64,000 bases of DNA from contig NZ_BMSV01000012.1 of assembly GCF_014649335.1 (NCBI RefSeq), forward strand, positions 124,001-188,000. The letters are read 5' to 3'. Positions 27,291-35,906 of this stretch are shown here, piece after piece. Within the stretch, counting starts at the first letter, position 1. Each line of letters opens with the position of its first letter. This DNA is from Streptomyces roseolilacinus (GTDB lineage Bacteria > Actinomycetota > Actinomycetes > Streptomycetales > Streptomycetaceae). The notes under the pieces are model-generated. The model worked only from the letters and a program-made list of their open reading frames with translations. It made no database searches and had not been told where the DNA came from. A program made the translations under genes and the position numbers.

Positions 27291-28391
27291 TCAGGCCGCC
27301 ACCGGCTCCCGCTCCAGGAGCCGCCGCACGTCCCGGACGGCGGCCCGCCCGGCCCGGTTGGCGCCGACGGTCGACGCGGACGGCCCGTACCCGACGAGGT
27401 GGATCCGCCCGTCGCGCACCGCGCGGGTGCCGTCCACCCGGACGCCGCCGCCCGGCTCGCGCAGCCGCAGCGGCGCCAGGTGGTCGATCGCCGCCCGGAA
27501 GCCGGTCGCCCAGAGGATCACGTCCGCGTCCACGGTCCGCCCCCGCCCGCCTTCCGCGTCCGGGTCCCAGGCCACGCCGGTCGGGGTGATCCGGTCGAAC
27601 ATCGGCAGCCGGTCCAGGACGCCGCGCGCCCGCGCCTCCCGGACCGCGTCGTTCAGCGGCAGCCCCGTCACGCTCACCACGCTGCGCGGCGGCAGACCCC
27701 GGCGCACCCGCTCCTCCACGAGCGCGACCGCCGCCCGCCCCTCGGCCTCGCCGAAGGTCCCCTCGCGGTACACCGGCTCGCGCCGCGTCACCCACGTGGT
27801 CGCGGCCGCCACGTCGGCGATCTCCATCAGGTGCTGCGTGCCGGAGGCCCCGCCGCCGACCACGACCACCCGCCGCCCGGCGAACGGCTCGGGCCCCGGG
27901 TAGTCCGCCGTGTGCAACTGCCGTCCCCGGAACGTCCCCTGCCCCGGGTAGCGCGGCCAGAACGGCCTGTCCCAGGTGCCCGTCGCGTTGATCAGCGCCC
28001 GCGCCGCGTACACCCCCTCGGACGTCTCGACGCGCAACCGCCCGCCCTCCCCGTCCCGCACCGCCGTCACGTCGACGGGCCGGTGCACCCGCAGGTCGAA
28101 CGCCTCCTCGTACCGGGCGAAGTACCCGCCGATCACCTCGGCGGACGGACGGCCCGCGTCCGCCCCCGTCAGCTCCATCCCGGGCAGCGCGTGCATCCCG
28201 TGCACCTTGCCGTACGTCAGCGACGGCCACCGGAACTGCCAGGCGCCGCCCGGCCCCGGGGCGTGGTCCAGCACGACGAAGTCCCGGTCCGGCACGTACC
28301 CGGTGCGCCGCAGGTGGTACGCCGCGGACAGCCCGGCCTGCCCGGCGCCCACGACGACCACGTCCACGTCCCGCGCCTCGAAATCGTTCAC
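27291..28391 (-). CDS. FAD/NAD(P)-dependent oxidoreductase (flavin-containing monooxygenase-like)
   Basis: 366 aa. The FAD site GAGQAGLSAAYHL lies near residue 12, and the NADPH site VVGGGASGTQHL in the middle. The linker FRGRQLHTADY matches the FxGxxxH family fingerprint with Tyr in place of the Trp typical of Baeyer-Villiger enzymes. Also seen: GGAWQFRWPSLTYGKVHG and ILWATGFRAAIDHLAPL. The GTG at 28391 (VNDFEARDVDVVVVG) is the likely start; longer reading upstream is not coding-like. Substrate unknown. It is divergent from the YjbQ gene with about 60 bp between starts. Confidence 0.88.
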   Translation of the reverse strand: MNDFEARDVDVVVVGAGQAGLSAAYHLRRTGYVPDRDFVVLDHAPGPGGAWQFRWPSLTYGKVHGMHALPGMELTGADAGRPSAEVIGGYFARYEEAFDLRVHRPVDVTAVRDGEGGRLRVETSEGVYAARALINATGTWDRPFWPRYPGQGTFRGRQLHTADYPGPEPFAGRRVVVVGGGASGTQHLMEIADVAAATTWVTRREPVYREGTFGEAEGRAAVALVEERVRRGLPPRSVVSVTGLPLNDAVREARARGVLDRLPMFDRITPTGVAWDPDAEGGRGRTVDADVILWATGFRAAIDHLAPLRLREPGGGVRVDGTRAVRDGRIHLVGYGPSASTVGANRAGRAAVRDVRRLLEREPVAA

Positions 28392-28454
28392 GCTTCCACC
28401 AACTCTTCGGGCGCGGGGGATCTTCCCGGGGCGCCGGGCGGGCACCATGGAGGC

Positions 28455-28877
28455 ATGAGCGACGCATTCACCACCCGTACGCTGTCCGTCACCACCGGGC
28501 ACCGCGAGACCGTCCACGACCTGACGGAGGCGTGCGCCGCCTTCCTCGACGAGGTCGCGGCCGGCCGCGACGGCCTGCTGAACGTCTTCACCCCGCACGC
28601 CACGGCCGGCGTCGCCCTCATGGAGACGGGCTCCGGCAGCGACGACGACCTGCTGGCCGCCTTGCACACCCTCCTCCCCGCCGACGACCGCTGGCAGCAC
28701 CGCCACGGCTCCCCCGGCCACGGCCGCGACCACGTGCTCCCGGCCCTGGTCCCGCCCCACGCGACCCTCCCGGTCGTCGCCGGCCGCCTGGCCCTCGGCA
28801 CCTGGCAGTCGGTGTGCCTGGTCGACACCAACAAGGACAACCCGGAGCGGAAGGTGCGGCTGAGCTTCCTCGGGTAG
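28455..28877 (+). CDS. yjbQ: YjbQ family protein (UPF0047; secondary thiamine-phosphate synthase-like)
   Basis: 140 aa, the complete length of the family. Motifs: GLLNVFTPHATAGVALMET and the conserved acidic/histidine run with WQHRHGSPGHGRDHVLPAL, then LALGTWQSVCLVDTN. Members form trimers with a His-rich metal-binding centre; E. coli YjbQ shows weak thiamine-phosphate synthase activity, but the true role is unsettled. The ATG at 28455 follows GGAGG. Confidence 0.93.
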   Translation: MSDAFTTRTLSVTTGHRETVHDLTEACAAFLDEVAAGRDGLLNVFTPHATAGVALMETGSGSDDDLLAALHTLLPADDRWQHRHGSPGHGRDHVLPALVPPHATLPVVAGRLALGTWQSVCLVDTNKDNPERKVRLSFLG

Positions 28878-28933
28878 CCCCGGAGCGGCCGCGGGAGCGC
28901 TTCCCGGCCGCACCGGGTGGGAGGGCCGGCGCA

Positions 28934-28956
28934 GGTCCGTGGCGGCCGCCCGGACC
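28934..28956. terminator. Weak hairpin between convergent genes
   Basis: GGTCCG and CGGACC around an 11-nt loop that itself contains GGCGGCCGCC. It lies 57 bp after the yjbQ stop. Nothing else was recognised in the 187-bp gap. Confidence 0.25.
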
Positions 28957-29064
28957 GTCCTCCCCGTGCCGAAGCGGGGGCACCCTCCCGCCGGGGTCGG
29001 GGCCGGGGCCTCGCGGATCGCCCGCCGAGCGGCAAAGGGCCCCGGCGCGTCGCCGGGCCGCGGG

Positions 29065-31230
29065 TCAGGCCCCCTCCCGCCGGCCCCGTCCCCCGCGCAC
29101 CGGCCACCACATCCCCCGGCCCAGCAGGGCCGCGGCCGCCGGGACCAGCAGGAGCGACAGGACGAAGGCGGACAGGAGGATGCCCAGGGCCGTGGCGAAG
29201 CCCAGCTGGCGGGTGGAGGGGTCCGCGTTCACCGCGAGGCTGCCGAAGGAGGCGGCGAGGACCACGCCGGCCGTGGCGATGGCCGGCGCCGTGTGCCGTA
29301 CCGCGCGGGCCACGGCGGCGCGGGCCGGGCCCCCGCGGGCCGTCTCCTCACGCAGGCGGTCGCTGATGAGGATGTTGTAGTCGGTGCCCAGCGCCACCAC
29401 GAACAGGAACAGCACCAGCGGCAGGACGAAGTTCACGCCCGGCTCGCCGCCGACGTGCTGGAAGACCAGGGCGGAGGCGCCGAACGTCGCCGCGAAGCAC
29501 AGCCCGACCGCGAGCATCAGCACCACCGGGGCCGCCAGGCTGCGCAGCAGCACCACCAGGATCAGCGCGATCAGTGCCGCCGCCACCGGGAACACCGTCC
29601 GCAGGTCCCGGTCGACCGCCGTCGCCACGTCGGCGAACACGGCCGCCGTGCCGCCCACGTGCGCGGTCAGCCCGGCCGGCGTCGCTTCCCGTACGGTCTG
29701 ACGCACCGGGCCCGCCACGATGTCCCGGGCGCGCTGCGACCGGGCGTCCACCGTCAGGTAGGCGTCCAGCCGGGCGGCGGTGCGGTCGGCGTCGAGCACG
29801 GGGGCCGCCACCGTGCCCACGCCCTCCACCTGGGACAGCGCCCGGCGCAGGCCGCCCAGCCCGGCGGGGTCCAGGGTCCGCCCGTCGCCGGCGGTGACGT
29901 ACACCGTCGTCGGGTCGGACACCCCCGGCGGCAGGGCGCCGGCGATCTCCCGCGCCGTCGCGGCGGCCGCCGTGTCGTGCGGGGTGCCGCCGGTGCCGAA
30001 GTCCATGCGGACGCCCACCGCGCCGACCGCGAGGGAGCCGAGGAGGGCGACCGACGCCACGAGCACCAGCAGGGGGCGGCGCGCCACCAGCTCGCCGGTA
30101 CGGCCCGCCGGGCCGGTCCGCTCGGCCTTCGCCAGGGTCCGCGACGGCCAGAACATCCTCCGCCCGGTCACCGCCAGCAGCGCCGGCATCAGGGTCAGGC
30201 TCGCCACCAGCATCACCAGCACCGACACCGCCACGGAGGGGCCGAGCACCCGGAACTGCCCGAACGTCGCCACGCCGAGCGTCGCGAAGGCCGCCACGAT
30301 CGTCAGTGCCGCCGAGGTCACCGCGATGCCCACCCGTCCGGCCACGTCCGCGGCCACCAGGCGGTGGTGCTCCTCCGGACGTCGCCGCAGCTCCTCGCGG
30401 AAACGGAACAGCAGGAAGAGGAAGTAGTCGACGCCGATGCCGACCAGCACGATGCCGATCATGCCCGGGGTGCCCGGGTCCAGCGCGAAACCGGTCAGGA
30501 GGGCCGCTCCCACGACCGTGCCGGTGGCGGCGCCGCCCACCACGGACACCGCGATCAGCGGGACGAGCGCGGCCAGGGGACTGCGGAACACCAGGACGTT
30601 GATCAGCACGATCAGCCCGATCATCAGCAGACCGACCACCGTCTGCGTGGTCTTCTCCGCGTCGGCGCGGTCCACCACGTCCGCCAGGCCCCCGGTGAAC
30701 CCCGTGCGCAGCCCGGCCTCGCCGAACTCCTGCTCGGCACGGTCGTGGAAGGCCCGGTACAGGGCGTGCATGCCGGGGTCGGTGGAGTTGCCCCGCAGTC
30801 GCGCGCCGAGCAGGGCGAACGACCCGTCGGGAGCGGTCATCGCCGGTGTGACGCGGGGAACTTGCGAGTAGTCCTCGGAGAGCCCCGGTATCTGCTCGTC
30901 CGTCCACGGCATCTCCACGCGGGCGGCGCTCAGCGCGCGCGCCACGTCCCGTACGCGCTCCTCGTCCGCGTCCTCCAGCGGCCTGCCGTCGCGTCGCGCC
31001 ACCAGCACCGTCACCGCGTCCGCGTCGGGCTCCGCGCCGAACTCCTCCCGGGCGACCCGCAGCGCCGCGGCCGCGTCGTACTCCGGGGGCAGGAAGCCGG
31101 CGCTGTCGGTGTGCGTCACGCGGAAGACGAGCGCCTGGCCCACGAGCGCCACGAAGACGCCGACCACCGCCCACACGACGATGACCCGCCATGGTCTGCG
31201 GGTCGAGAATCCGGTCAGGGCACGGATCAC
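29065..31230 (-). CDS. MMPL/RND family lipid or drug transporter
   Basis: 721 aa with the actinobacterial MmpL layout. A first membrane segment (about 13-33) and an extracellular domain with FLPPEYDAAAALRVAREEFG are followed by a bundle of five segments (about 195-370) including GMIGIVLVGIGVDYFLFLLFRFREEL. A second extracellular domain and a second bundle follow (about 530-715) with ALGTDYNILISDRLREE. The paired GVDY/GTDY motifs carry the proton-relay aspartates. The GTG at 31230 has GGAGG just upstream. Divergent from a two-component system that may control it. Substrate unknown; siderophores, lipids and polyketides are known for relatives. Confidence 0.93.
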   Translation of the reverse strand: MIRALTGFSTRRPWRVIVVWAVVGVFVALVGQALVFRVTHTDSAGFLPPEYDAAAALRVAREEFGAEPDADAVTVLVARRDGRPLEDADEERVRDVARALSAARVEMPWTDEQIPGLSEDYSQVPRVTPAMTAPDGSFALLGARLRGNSTDPGMHALYRAFHDRAEQEFGEAGLRTGFTGGLADVVDRADAEKTTQTVVGLLMIGLIVLINVLVFRSPLAALVPLIAVSVVGGAATGTVVGAALLTGFALDPGTPGMIGIVLVGIGVDYFLFLLFRFREELRRRPEEHHRLVAADVAGRVGIAVTSAALTIVAAFATLGVATFGQFRVLGPSVAVSVLVMLVASLTLMPALLAVTGRRMFWPSRTLAKAERTGPAGRTGELVARRPLLVLVASVALLGSLAVGAVGVRMDFGTGGTPHDTAAAATAREIAGALPPGVSDPTTVYVTAGDGRTLDPAGLGGLRRALSQVEGVGTVAAPVLDADRTAARLDAYLTVDARSQRARDIVAGPVRQTVREATPAGLTAHVGGTAAVFADVATAVDRDLRTVFPVAAALIALILVVLLRSLAAPVVLMLAVGLCFAATFGASALVFQHVGGEPGVNFVLPLVLFLFVVALGTDYNILISDRLREETARGGPARAAVARAVRHTAPAIATAGVVLAASFGSLAVNADPSTRQLGFATALGILLSAFVLSLLLVPAAAALLGRGMWWPVRGGRGRREGA

Positions 31231-31555
31231 GGAAGGCCTCCGGGAAGGTACGGGTGAACGGGGGCCGCGAGACCGCGTACGTTCCGGGCGGCCCCCCGCG
31301 CCGGGCGGTCCCGGCGCGTGTCCAGCACATCAGCGGCGCGCGGCCGACGCCTCGGAGCCGCGGACGAGAAACCCGCTGGGAGCACGGCCCCGAACCCCTC
31401 GGGGGCTGGGAGCCTGCTCCCAATCCCTCCTCCCTCCCGGTCCCGACGCCGTGGCCCCGGTGTCCCGGCACCATGGGAGACTCGGCGGACGGACCGCGGC
31501 TCGTCGGGCCGCCGCGGCGGCCTCAGGGAAAGCGCGGATGCGCACAGGGGGAGAG
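31231..31555. promoter_or_regulatory. Divergent control region between MMPL and histidine kinase genes
   Basis: A 325-bp gap. It contains the 16-bp palindrome TGGGAGC-CT-GCTCCCA (31407-31422) and two direct copies of GCTGGGAGC (31375-31383 and 31405-31413), spaced 30 bp (about three helical turns). These are candidate sites for the adjacent NarL-type response regulator. No clear promoter boxes were identified. Confidence 0.4.
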
Positions 31556-32821
31556 ATGGGACGGCGCGCGGACGAAACGCGCCCCGGCCGGGCACCGGGC
31601 GGGGCGGGCGCATCCGGCACCGGGCTCCCGGACCGTGCGGCCGGGACGCGTCCCGGCCGCACGGGGACGGGGGACCGGCACGGAGAGGCGGGGCCGTGGT
31701 GGAGCCGGCACGACGGGCTCGTCGCCGTCGGCGCCGCGGCCGTCGACCTCGTGGGCTTCACCGTCACCAGCCAGCTGGACCAGGGCCGCGTGCCGGTGGC
31801 CGGGTGCCTGGTCGTGGTCGCCGCCTCGCTGTTCCTGCTGGCCCGCCGCCGCGCACCGCTGGGCGTCCTCGCGTGCGTCCTCGCGGTCAACCTGTCGCTC
31901 AACTGGTTCAGTCCCGTGGGCCAGCACTACGGCGCCGCCACCGTCGTGGCCCTCTACACCGCCGTACGCCACCACAGCGCCGCGGTCGGCGCGGCGGCCG
32001 TCGCCGGCTGCGTAGCGGTGCTCCAGTTCGTCCACCCGGGACTGCCCGCGCCGTCCCTGATGGAGTTCGTCCCCAACGCCGCGTCCGCGCTGTTCGTGGC
32101 CGGCGCCGCCGTCGTCGTCGGCCGCCGGCAGCGCGACGCCGAGACCCGGCGGCGACTGCTCGCCGAGCGGGCCGTCTCCGACGAACGGCGCCGCATCGCC
32201 CGAGAGCTGCACGACATCGTCGCCCACCACCTGACCACGATGCAGCTGCTCGCCGGAGGTGCCCGGGCCAACCTCGACCGGTCCCCGGAGGCGGCCCGCG
32301 AGGCCCTCGTCACCCTTGAGGGCTCCGGCCGCACCGCCCTGCGCGAGATGCGCCACCTGCTCGACGTGCTGCGGGCCGGCGACGAGGGCGACGAGGGCGA
32401 GGCGACCGCGCCGCAGCCCGGGATCGGCGACCTCGACCGCATCGTCGGGGACAGCCGCCGTGCGGGCCTCCCCACCACCCTCACCACCGACGGCGACCCG
32501 CGGTCGCTTCCGCCCGGTGTCGCGCTCACCGTCTTCCGCATCGTCCAGGAGGCCCTCACCAACGCCCGCAGGCACGCCGGCGACGGCGCGCACGTCGACG
32601 TGCGGCTCACCTTCGCGGCCCACGAGGTGCGGGTCGCCGTCACCGACGACGGTCCGCGTCCCGGCCGTCCCGTCGCCCGCGGATCGGGCCACGGGCTCAT
32701 GGGGATGCGGGAACGCGTCGCCCTCCACGGCGGCACCCTGCGGACCGGACCGGAGGGCACGGGGTTCGCCGTCCGCGCCCGCCTGCCCCTGCCCCCCGAC
32801 CGTCAGGAGACGTACGCGTGA
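31556..32821 (+). CDS. Two-component sensor histidine kinase (NarL/DesK class)
   Basis: About 421 aa. A Gly/Arg-rich cytoplasmic leader (1-45) is followed by four or five membrane segments (about 50-190), then the HisKA_3 dimerisation domain with the phosphorylated His in ERRRIARELHDIVAHHLTTM. An HATPase_c domain follows (FRIVQEALTNARRHAG, VTDDGPRP, GHGLMGMRERV). There is almost no extracellular domain, so the stimulus is probably sensed in or near the membrane. I chose the ATG at 31556 because of the AGGGGGAG just upstream; ATG 31538 is an alternative. Its stop overlaps the regulator start by 4 nt. Confidence 0.92.
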   Translation: MGRRADETRPGRAPGGAGASGTGLPDRAAGTRPGRTGTGDRHGEAGPWWSRHDGLVAVGAAAVDLVGFTVTSQLDQGRVPVAGCLVVVAASLFLLARRRAPLGVLACVLAVNLSLNWFSPVGQHYGAATVVALYTAVRHHSAAVGAAAVAGCVAVLQFVHPGLPAPSLMEFVPNAASALFVAGAAVVVGRRQRDAETRRRLLAERAVSDERRRIARELHDIVAHHLTTMQLLAGGARANLDRSPEAAREALVTLEGSGRTALREMRHLLDVLRAGDEGDEGEATAPQPGIGDLDRIVGDSRRAGLPTTLTTDGDPRSLPPGVALTVFRIVQEALTNARRHAGDGAHVDVRLTFAAHEVRVAVTDDGPRPGRPVARGSGHGLMGMRERVALHGGTLRTGPEGTGFAVRARLPLPPDRQETYA

Positions 32822-33495
32822 GCGCGACCGTGAAGGTCCTCATCGCCGACGACCAGCCCCTCGTCCGCCGCGGCCTCGCCCTGATGCTCGCCCCCGAACC
32901 GGGTTTCCGGGTCGTGGCCGAGGCCGCGGACGGTGCCGAGGCGGTCCGCCTCGCCCACGAGCACCGGCCCGACGTGGTCGTCATGGACATCCGCATGCCG
33001 GTCCTGGACGGCATCGCCGCCACCGAACGGCTCACCGCCGAACTGCCCGGCTGCCGGGTCCTGGCCCTGAGCACCTTCGACATGGACGAGCACGTCGTGG
33101 GCGCCCTGCGGGCCGGGGCGTGCGGCTTCCTGCCCAAGGACATCTCGCCCGAGGACCTCGTCGCCGCCCTGCACGTGGTCCGCGAGGGCGAGGCGATCCT
33201 CGCCCCCCGGCTCCTGACCCGGCTCATCTCCACGCACGTCACGGCCCCGGACCACCGGACGGCGCACGCGGTGCCCTCCGCCGCCGAGGGGCTCACCCCG
33301 CGCGAGCGGGAGGTGTGGCGGCTGATCGCCGGGGGCTCGGACAACACGGAGATAGCCGACCGGCTCGGCGTGAGCGCCTCCACCGTGAAGAACCACATCA
33401 CCGGCCTCTTCGCCAAGCTGCGGGTCCGCGACCGGGCCCAGGCGGTCATCGCCGCGTACGAGACCGGCCTGGTGACGGCGCGGCGGGAGGCGTGA
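32818..33495 (+). CDS. NarL/LuxR family response regulator
   Basis: 225 aa. Receiver domain 5-120 with acidic pocket ADD (11-12), phosphoacceptor Asp57 in VVVMDIRMP and the switch Lys in GFLPKD. LuxR-type helix-turn-helix at the C-terminus: LTPREREVWRLIAGG, NTEIADRLGVSASTVKNHITGLFAKL. Starts with GTG overlapping the kinase stop (GTGA). The obvious local target is the divergent MMPL transporter gene. Confidence 0.96.
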   Translation: MSATVKVLIADDQPLVRRGLALMLAPEPGFRVVAEAADGAEAVRLAHEHRPDVVVMDIRMPVLDGIAATERLTAELPGCRVLALSTFDMDEHVVGALRAGACGFLPKDISPEDLVAALHVVREGEAILAPRLLTRLISTHVTAPDHRTAHAVPSAAEGLTPREREVWRLIAGGSDNTEIADRLGVSASTVKNHITGLFAKLRVRDRAQAVIAAYETGLVTARREA

Positions 33496-33500
33496 GCCAC

Positions 33501-33523
33501 CGGGCCGGGCCGGGACCGGCCCG
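33501..33523. terminator. Hairpin after the response regulator
   Basis: CGGGCCGG (33501-33508), 7-nt loop, CCGGCCCG (33516-33523), 6 nt past the stop. The convergent GAPDH gene ends 140 bp further on. Confidence 0.45.
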
Positions 33524-33663
33524 TCCGGTGCCCGGAGCGTGCGGGGCGCGGGCGGCGGGCCGCACGCTCGGCGCGGCCCCACGGCCCCACGGCCCCCGGC
33601 CGTCGTACGGGCGCCGCACGAACGCCGGCGCGGCCTTTCGCCCGTACCCGCCCCGGCGGTCCG

Positions 33664-34662
33664 TCAGCGACCGGCGAGGAGTTCGAGGGTGTCGATCACA
33701 CGGTTCGAGAAGCCCCACTCGTTGTCGTACCAGGCGACCACCTTGACGTGGCGGCCATCGACGCGGGTGAGCGCCGAGTCGAAGATCGACGAGGCCGGGT
33801 TGCCCGTGATGTCGGACGACACGAGCGGATCGTCCGAGTACTCCAGGACGCCGGCGAGCGGGCCCTCGGCCGCGGCACGGTACGCCGACAGCACGTCGTC
33901 GCGCGTCACGTCGCGGGCGACGGTCGTGTTGAGCTCGACGATCGAGCCGACCGGGACCGGCACGCGGATCGAGTCGCCCGACAGCTTGCCGTCGAGGCCC
34001 GGCAGCACCAGGCCGATCGCCTTGGCGGCGCCCGTCGTGGTCGGCACGATGTTGACGCCGGCGGCGCGGGCGCGGCGGGGGTCGCGGTGCGGACCGTCCT
34101 GGAGGTTCTGCTCCTGCGTGTAGGCGTGCACCGTCGTCATGAAGCCGTGTTCGATGCCGGCGAGCTCGTCGAGCACCGCGGCCAGCGGCGCGAGCGCGTT
34201 GGTCGTGCACGAGGCGTTCGAGACGATCGTGTGCGCGGCCGGGTCGTACGCGTCGGTGTTGACCCCGAACGCGAGCGTGACGTCGGCGCCGTCCGAGGGC
34301 GCGCTGACGAGCACCTTCTTCGCGCCCGCGTCGATGTGGGCGCGGGCGGCCGCGGCCGACGTGAAGCGGCCGGTCGCCTCGAGCACGATGTCGACGCCGA
34401 GCTCGGCCCACGGCAGCCGCTTCGGCTCGCGCTCGGCGAGCACCCTGATGCGGCGGCCGTCGACGACGAGGGCGTCCCCGTCGGCGGTCACCGGGCGGCC
34501 GAGCCGGCCGGCCGTCGAGTCGTAGGCGAGCAGCCGCGCGAGGGCGGTGGGCTCGGTGAGGTCGTTGACGGCGACGACCTCCAGGTCGCTGTCGCGTTCG
34601 AGCAGCGCGCGCAGCACGTTGCGTCCGATGCGGCCGAATCCGTTGACGGCGATGCGAGTCAT
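33664..34662 (-). CDS. gap: Glyceraldehyde-3-phosphate dehydrogenase, type I
   Basis: 332 aa, full length. NAD-binding NGFGRIGRNVLRAL at the N-terminus, Asp34 in the AVNDLT turn (favours NAD over NADP), catalytic Cys152 in SNASCTTN, His179 in TTVHAYT, and the C-terminal WYDNEWGFSNRV. It converts glyceraldehyde 3-phosphate to 1,3-bisphosphoglycerate in glycolysis. It stands alone, not in a gap-pgk-tpi operon, and lies 102 bp downstream of a GlxA-type regulator on the same strand. It is therefore probably a secondary, conditionally expressed isozyme. Confidence 0.96.
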   Translation of the reverse strand: MTRIAVNGFGRIGRNVLRALLERDSDLEVVAVNDLTEPTALARLLAYDSTAGRLGRPVTADGDALVVDGRRIRVLAEREPKRLPWAELGVDIVLEATGRFTSAAAARAHIDAGAKKVLVSAPSDGADVTLAFGVNTDAYDPAAHTIVSNASCTTNALAPLAAVLDELAGIEHGFMTTVHAYTQEQNLQDGPHRDPRRARAAGVNIVPTTTGAAKAIGLVLPGLDGKLSGDSIRVPVPVGSIVELNTTVARDVTRDDVLSAYRAAAEGPLAGVLEYSDDPLVSSDITGNPASSIFDSALTRVDGRHVKVVAWYDNEWGFSNRVIDTLELLAGR

Positions 34663-34764
34663 GAGTGGTGTCCCTTCGGTTCGCCTCCAGGTTCGCGGCG
34701 CGCGTCCGCGCGGGACAGCGGCGCGATCGCCACGGTTCGAAAGGATCGCGCCAGGTGCGGCGGG

Positions 34765-35721
34765 CTACCCGCGCTTGGCGAAGGTGCGCCGGTATTCGCT
34801 CGGCGTGGTGCCGAGGATGCGCTGGAAGTGCAGCCGGAGGTTCGCGCCGCTGCCCAGGCCGACGTCGGCGGCGATCCGCTCGACGCTCCGCTGCGAACGT
34901 TCGAGCAGCTCACGGGCCATGTCGACGCGGGCACGCATGACCCACTGCATCGGCGTGTACCCGGTGTCCTCGACGAAGCGCCGTGAGAACGTGCGCGGTG
35001 ACACCGCCGCGTGCCGGGCGAGCGCCTCGAGGGTGAGGGGTTCGCCGAGCCGGTGCAGCGCCCACTCCCGGGTGGCGGCGAACCGCTCGCCGAGCGGTTC
35101 GGGCACGCTGCGCGGCACGTACTGCGCCTGGCCGCCGCTGCGGTAGGGGGCCGCGACCAGGCGCCGGGCGGCGTGGTTCGACGCGGCCACCCCCAGCTCG
35201 TCGCGCAGGATGTGCAGGCACAGGTCGATGCCCGAGGCGGCGCCGGCCGAGGTCAGCAGGCTGCCCTCGTCGACGAACAGGACGTTCTGGTCGACCTCGA
35301 CGAGCGGATACCTCGCCGCGAGCACCCGCGTGTAGTGCCAGTGCGTCGTGGCGCGCCGGCCGTCGAGCAGGCCCGTGGCGGCGAGCGCGAAGGCGCCCGT
35401 CGAGATGGCGGCGAGCCGGGCGCCCCGGCCGTGGGCGGCGACCAGCGCGTCGACGACGGCCCGCGGCGGGTCGTCGCGGTCCGGGAACCGGTAGCCGGGG
35501 ACGAAGACGAGGTCGGCCCAGGCGAGCGCCTCGAGGCCGTGGGCGACGTGGTACGACAGTCCGTCGCCGCCGGCCACGGGACCGGGTGCCGCGCCGCACA
35601 CCCGCACCTCGTACGGCATGCTCGCGCGGGTCGTGAACACCTGCGCGGGAATGCCGACGTCCAGCGGCTTCACACCGTCGAGCACGAGGACGGCGACGCG
35701 GCGCGGACGGGAGGACGGCAC
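34765..35721 (-). CDS. GlxA-type AraC family regulator with DJ-1/PfpI domain
   Basis: About 318 aa. Residues 5-180 form a DJ-1/PfpI-like amidotransferase fold (VAVLVLDGVKPLDVGIPAQVF; nucleophile-elbow position AAISTGAFALAATGLLDG). The elbow residue is Ser rather than Cys, so the domain is probably a ligand sensor, not an enzyme. Two AraC helix-turn-helix motifs follow (TLEALARHAAVSPRTFSRRF; SVERIAADVGLGSGANLRLHFQRILG). The start is uncertain: GTG 35721 fits the domain edge but lacks a ribosome-binding site. It precedes gap on the same strand. Confidence 0.88.
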   Translation of the reverse strand: MPSSRPRRVAVLVLDGVKPLDVGIPAQVFTTRASMPYEVRVCGAAPGPVAGGDGLSYHVAHGLEALAWADLVFVPGYRFPDRDDPPRAVVDALVAAHGRGARLAAISTGAFALAATGLLDGRRATTHWHYTRVLAARYPLVEVDQNVLFVDEGSLLTSAGAASGIDLCLHILRDELGVAASNHAARRLVAAPYRSGGQAQYVPRSVPEPLGERFAATREWALHRLGEPLTLEALARHAAVSPRTFSRRFVEDTGYTPMQWVMRARVDMARELLERSQRSVERIAADVGLGSGANLRLHFQRILGTTPSEYRRTFAKRG

Positions 35722-35906
35722 GGGGAACAGGGTACGCAAGGGGCGCGGGCGGCCGCGCCCGCGGGCACCGGCCCGCCCTCTCCCACCGGGGGCGGCGCGC
35801 TCGCGGTGCCGGCCCGGAGCCGCCCGCGGACACCGGCGCCGCCCAGGAGCGCCGGGCCCGCCCCGGCCCACTCCGGGTCCCGCCGCCGCCGGGCGGGCCG
35901 GGGGCG

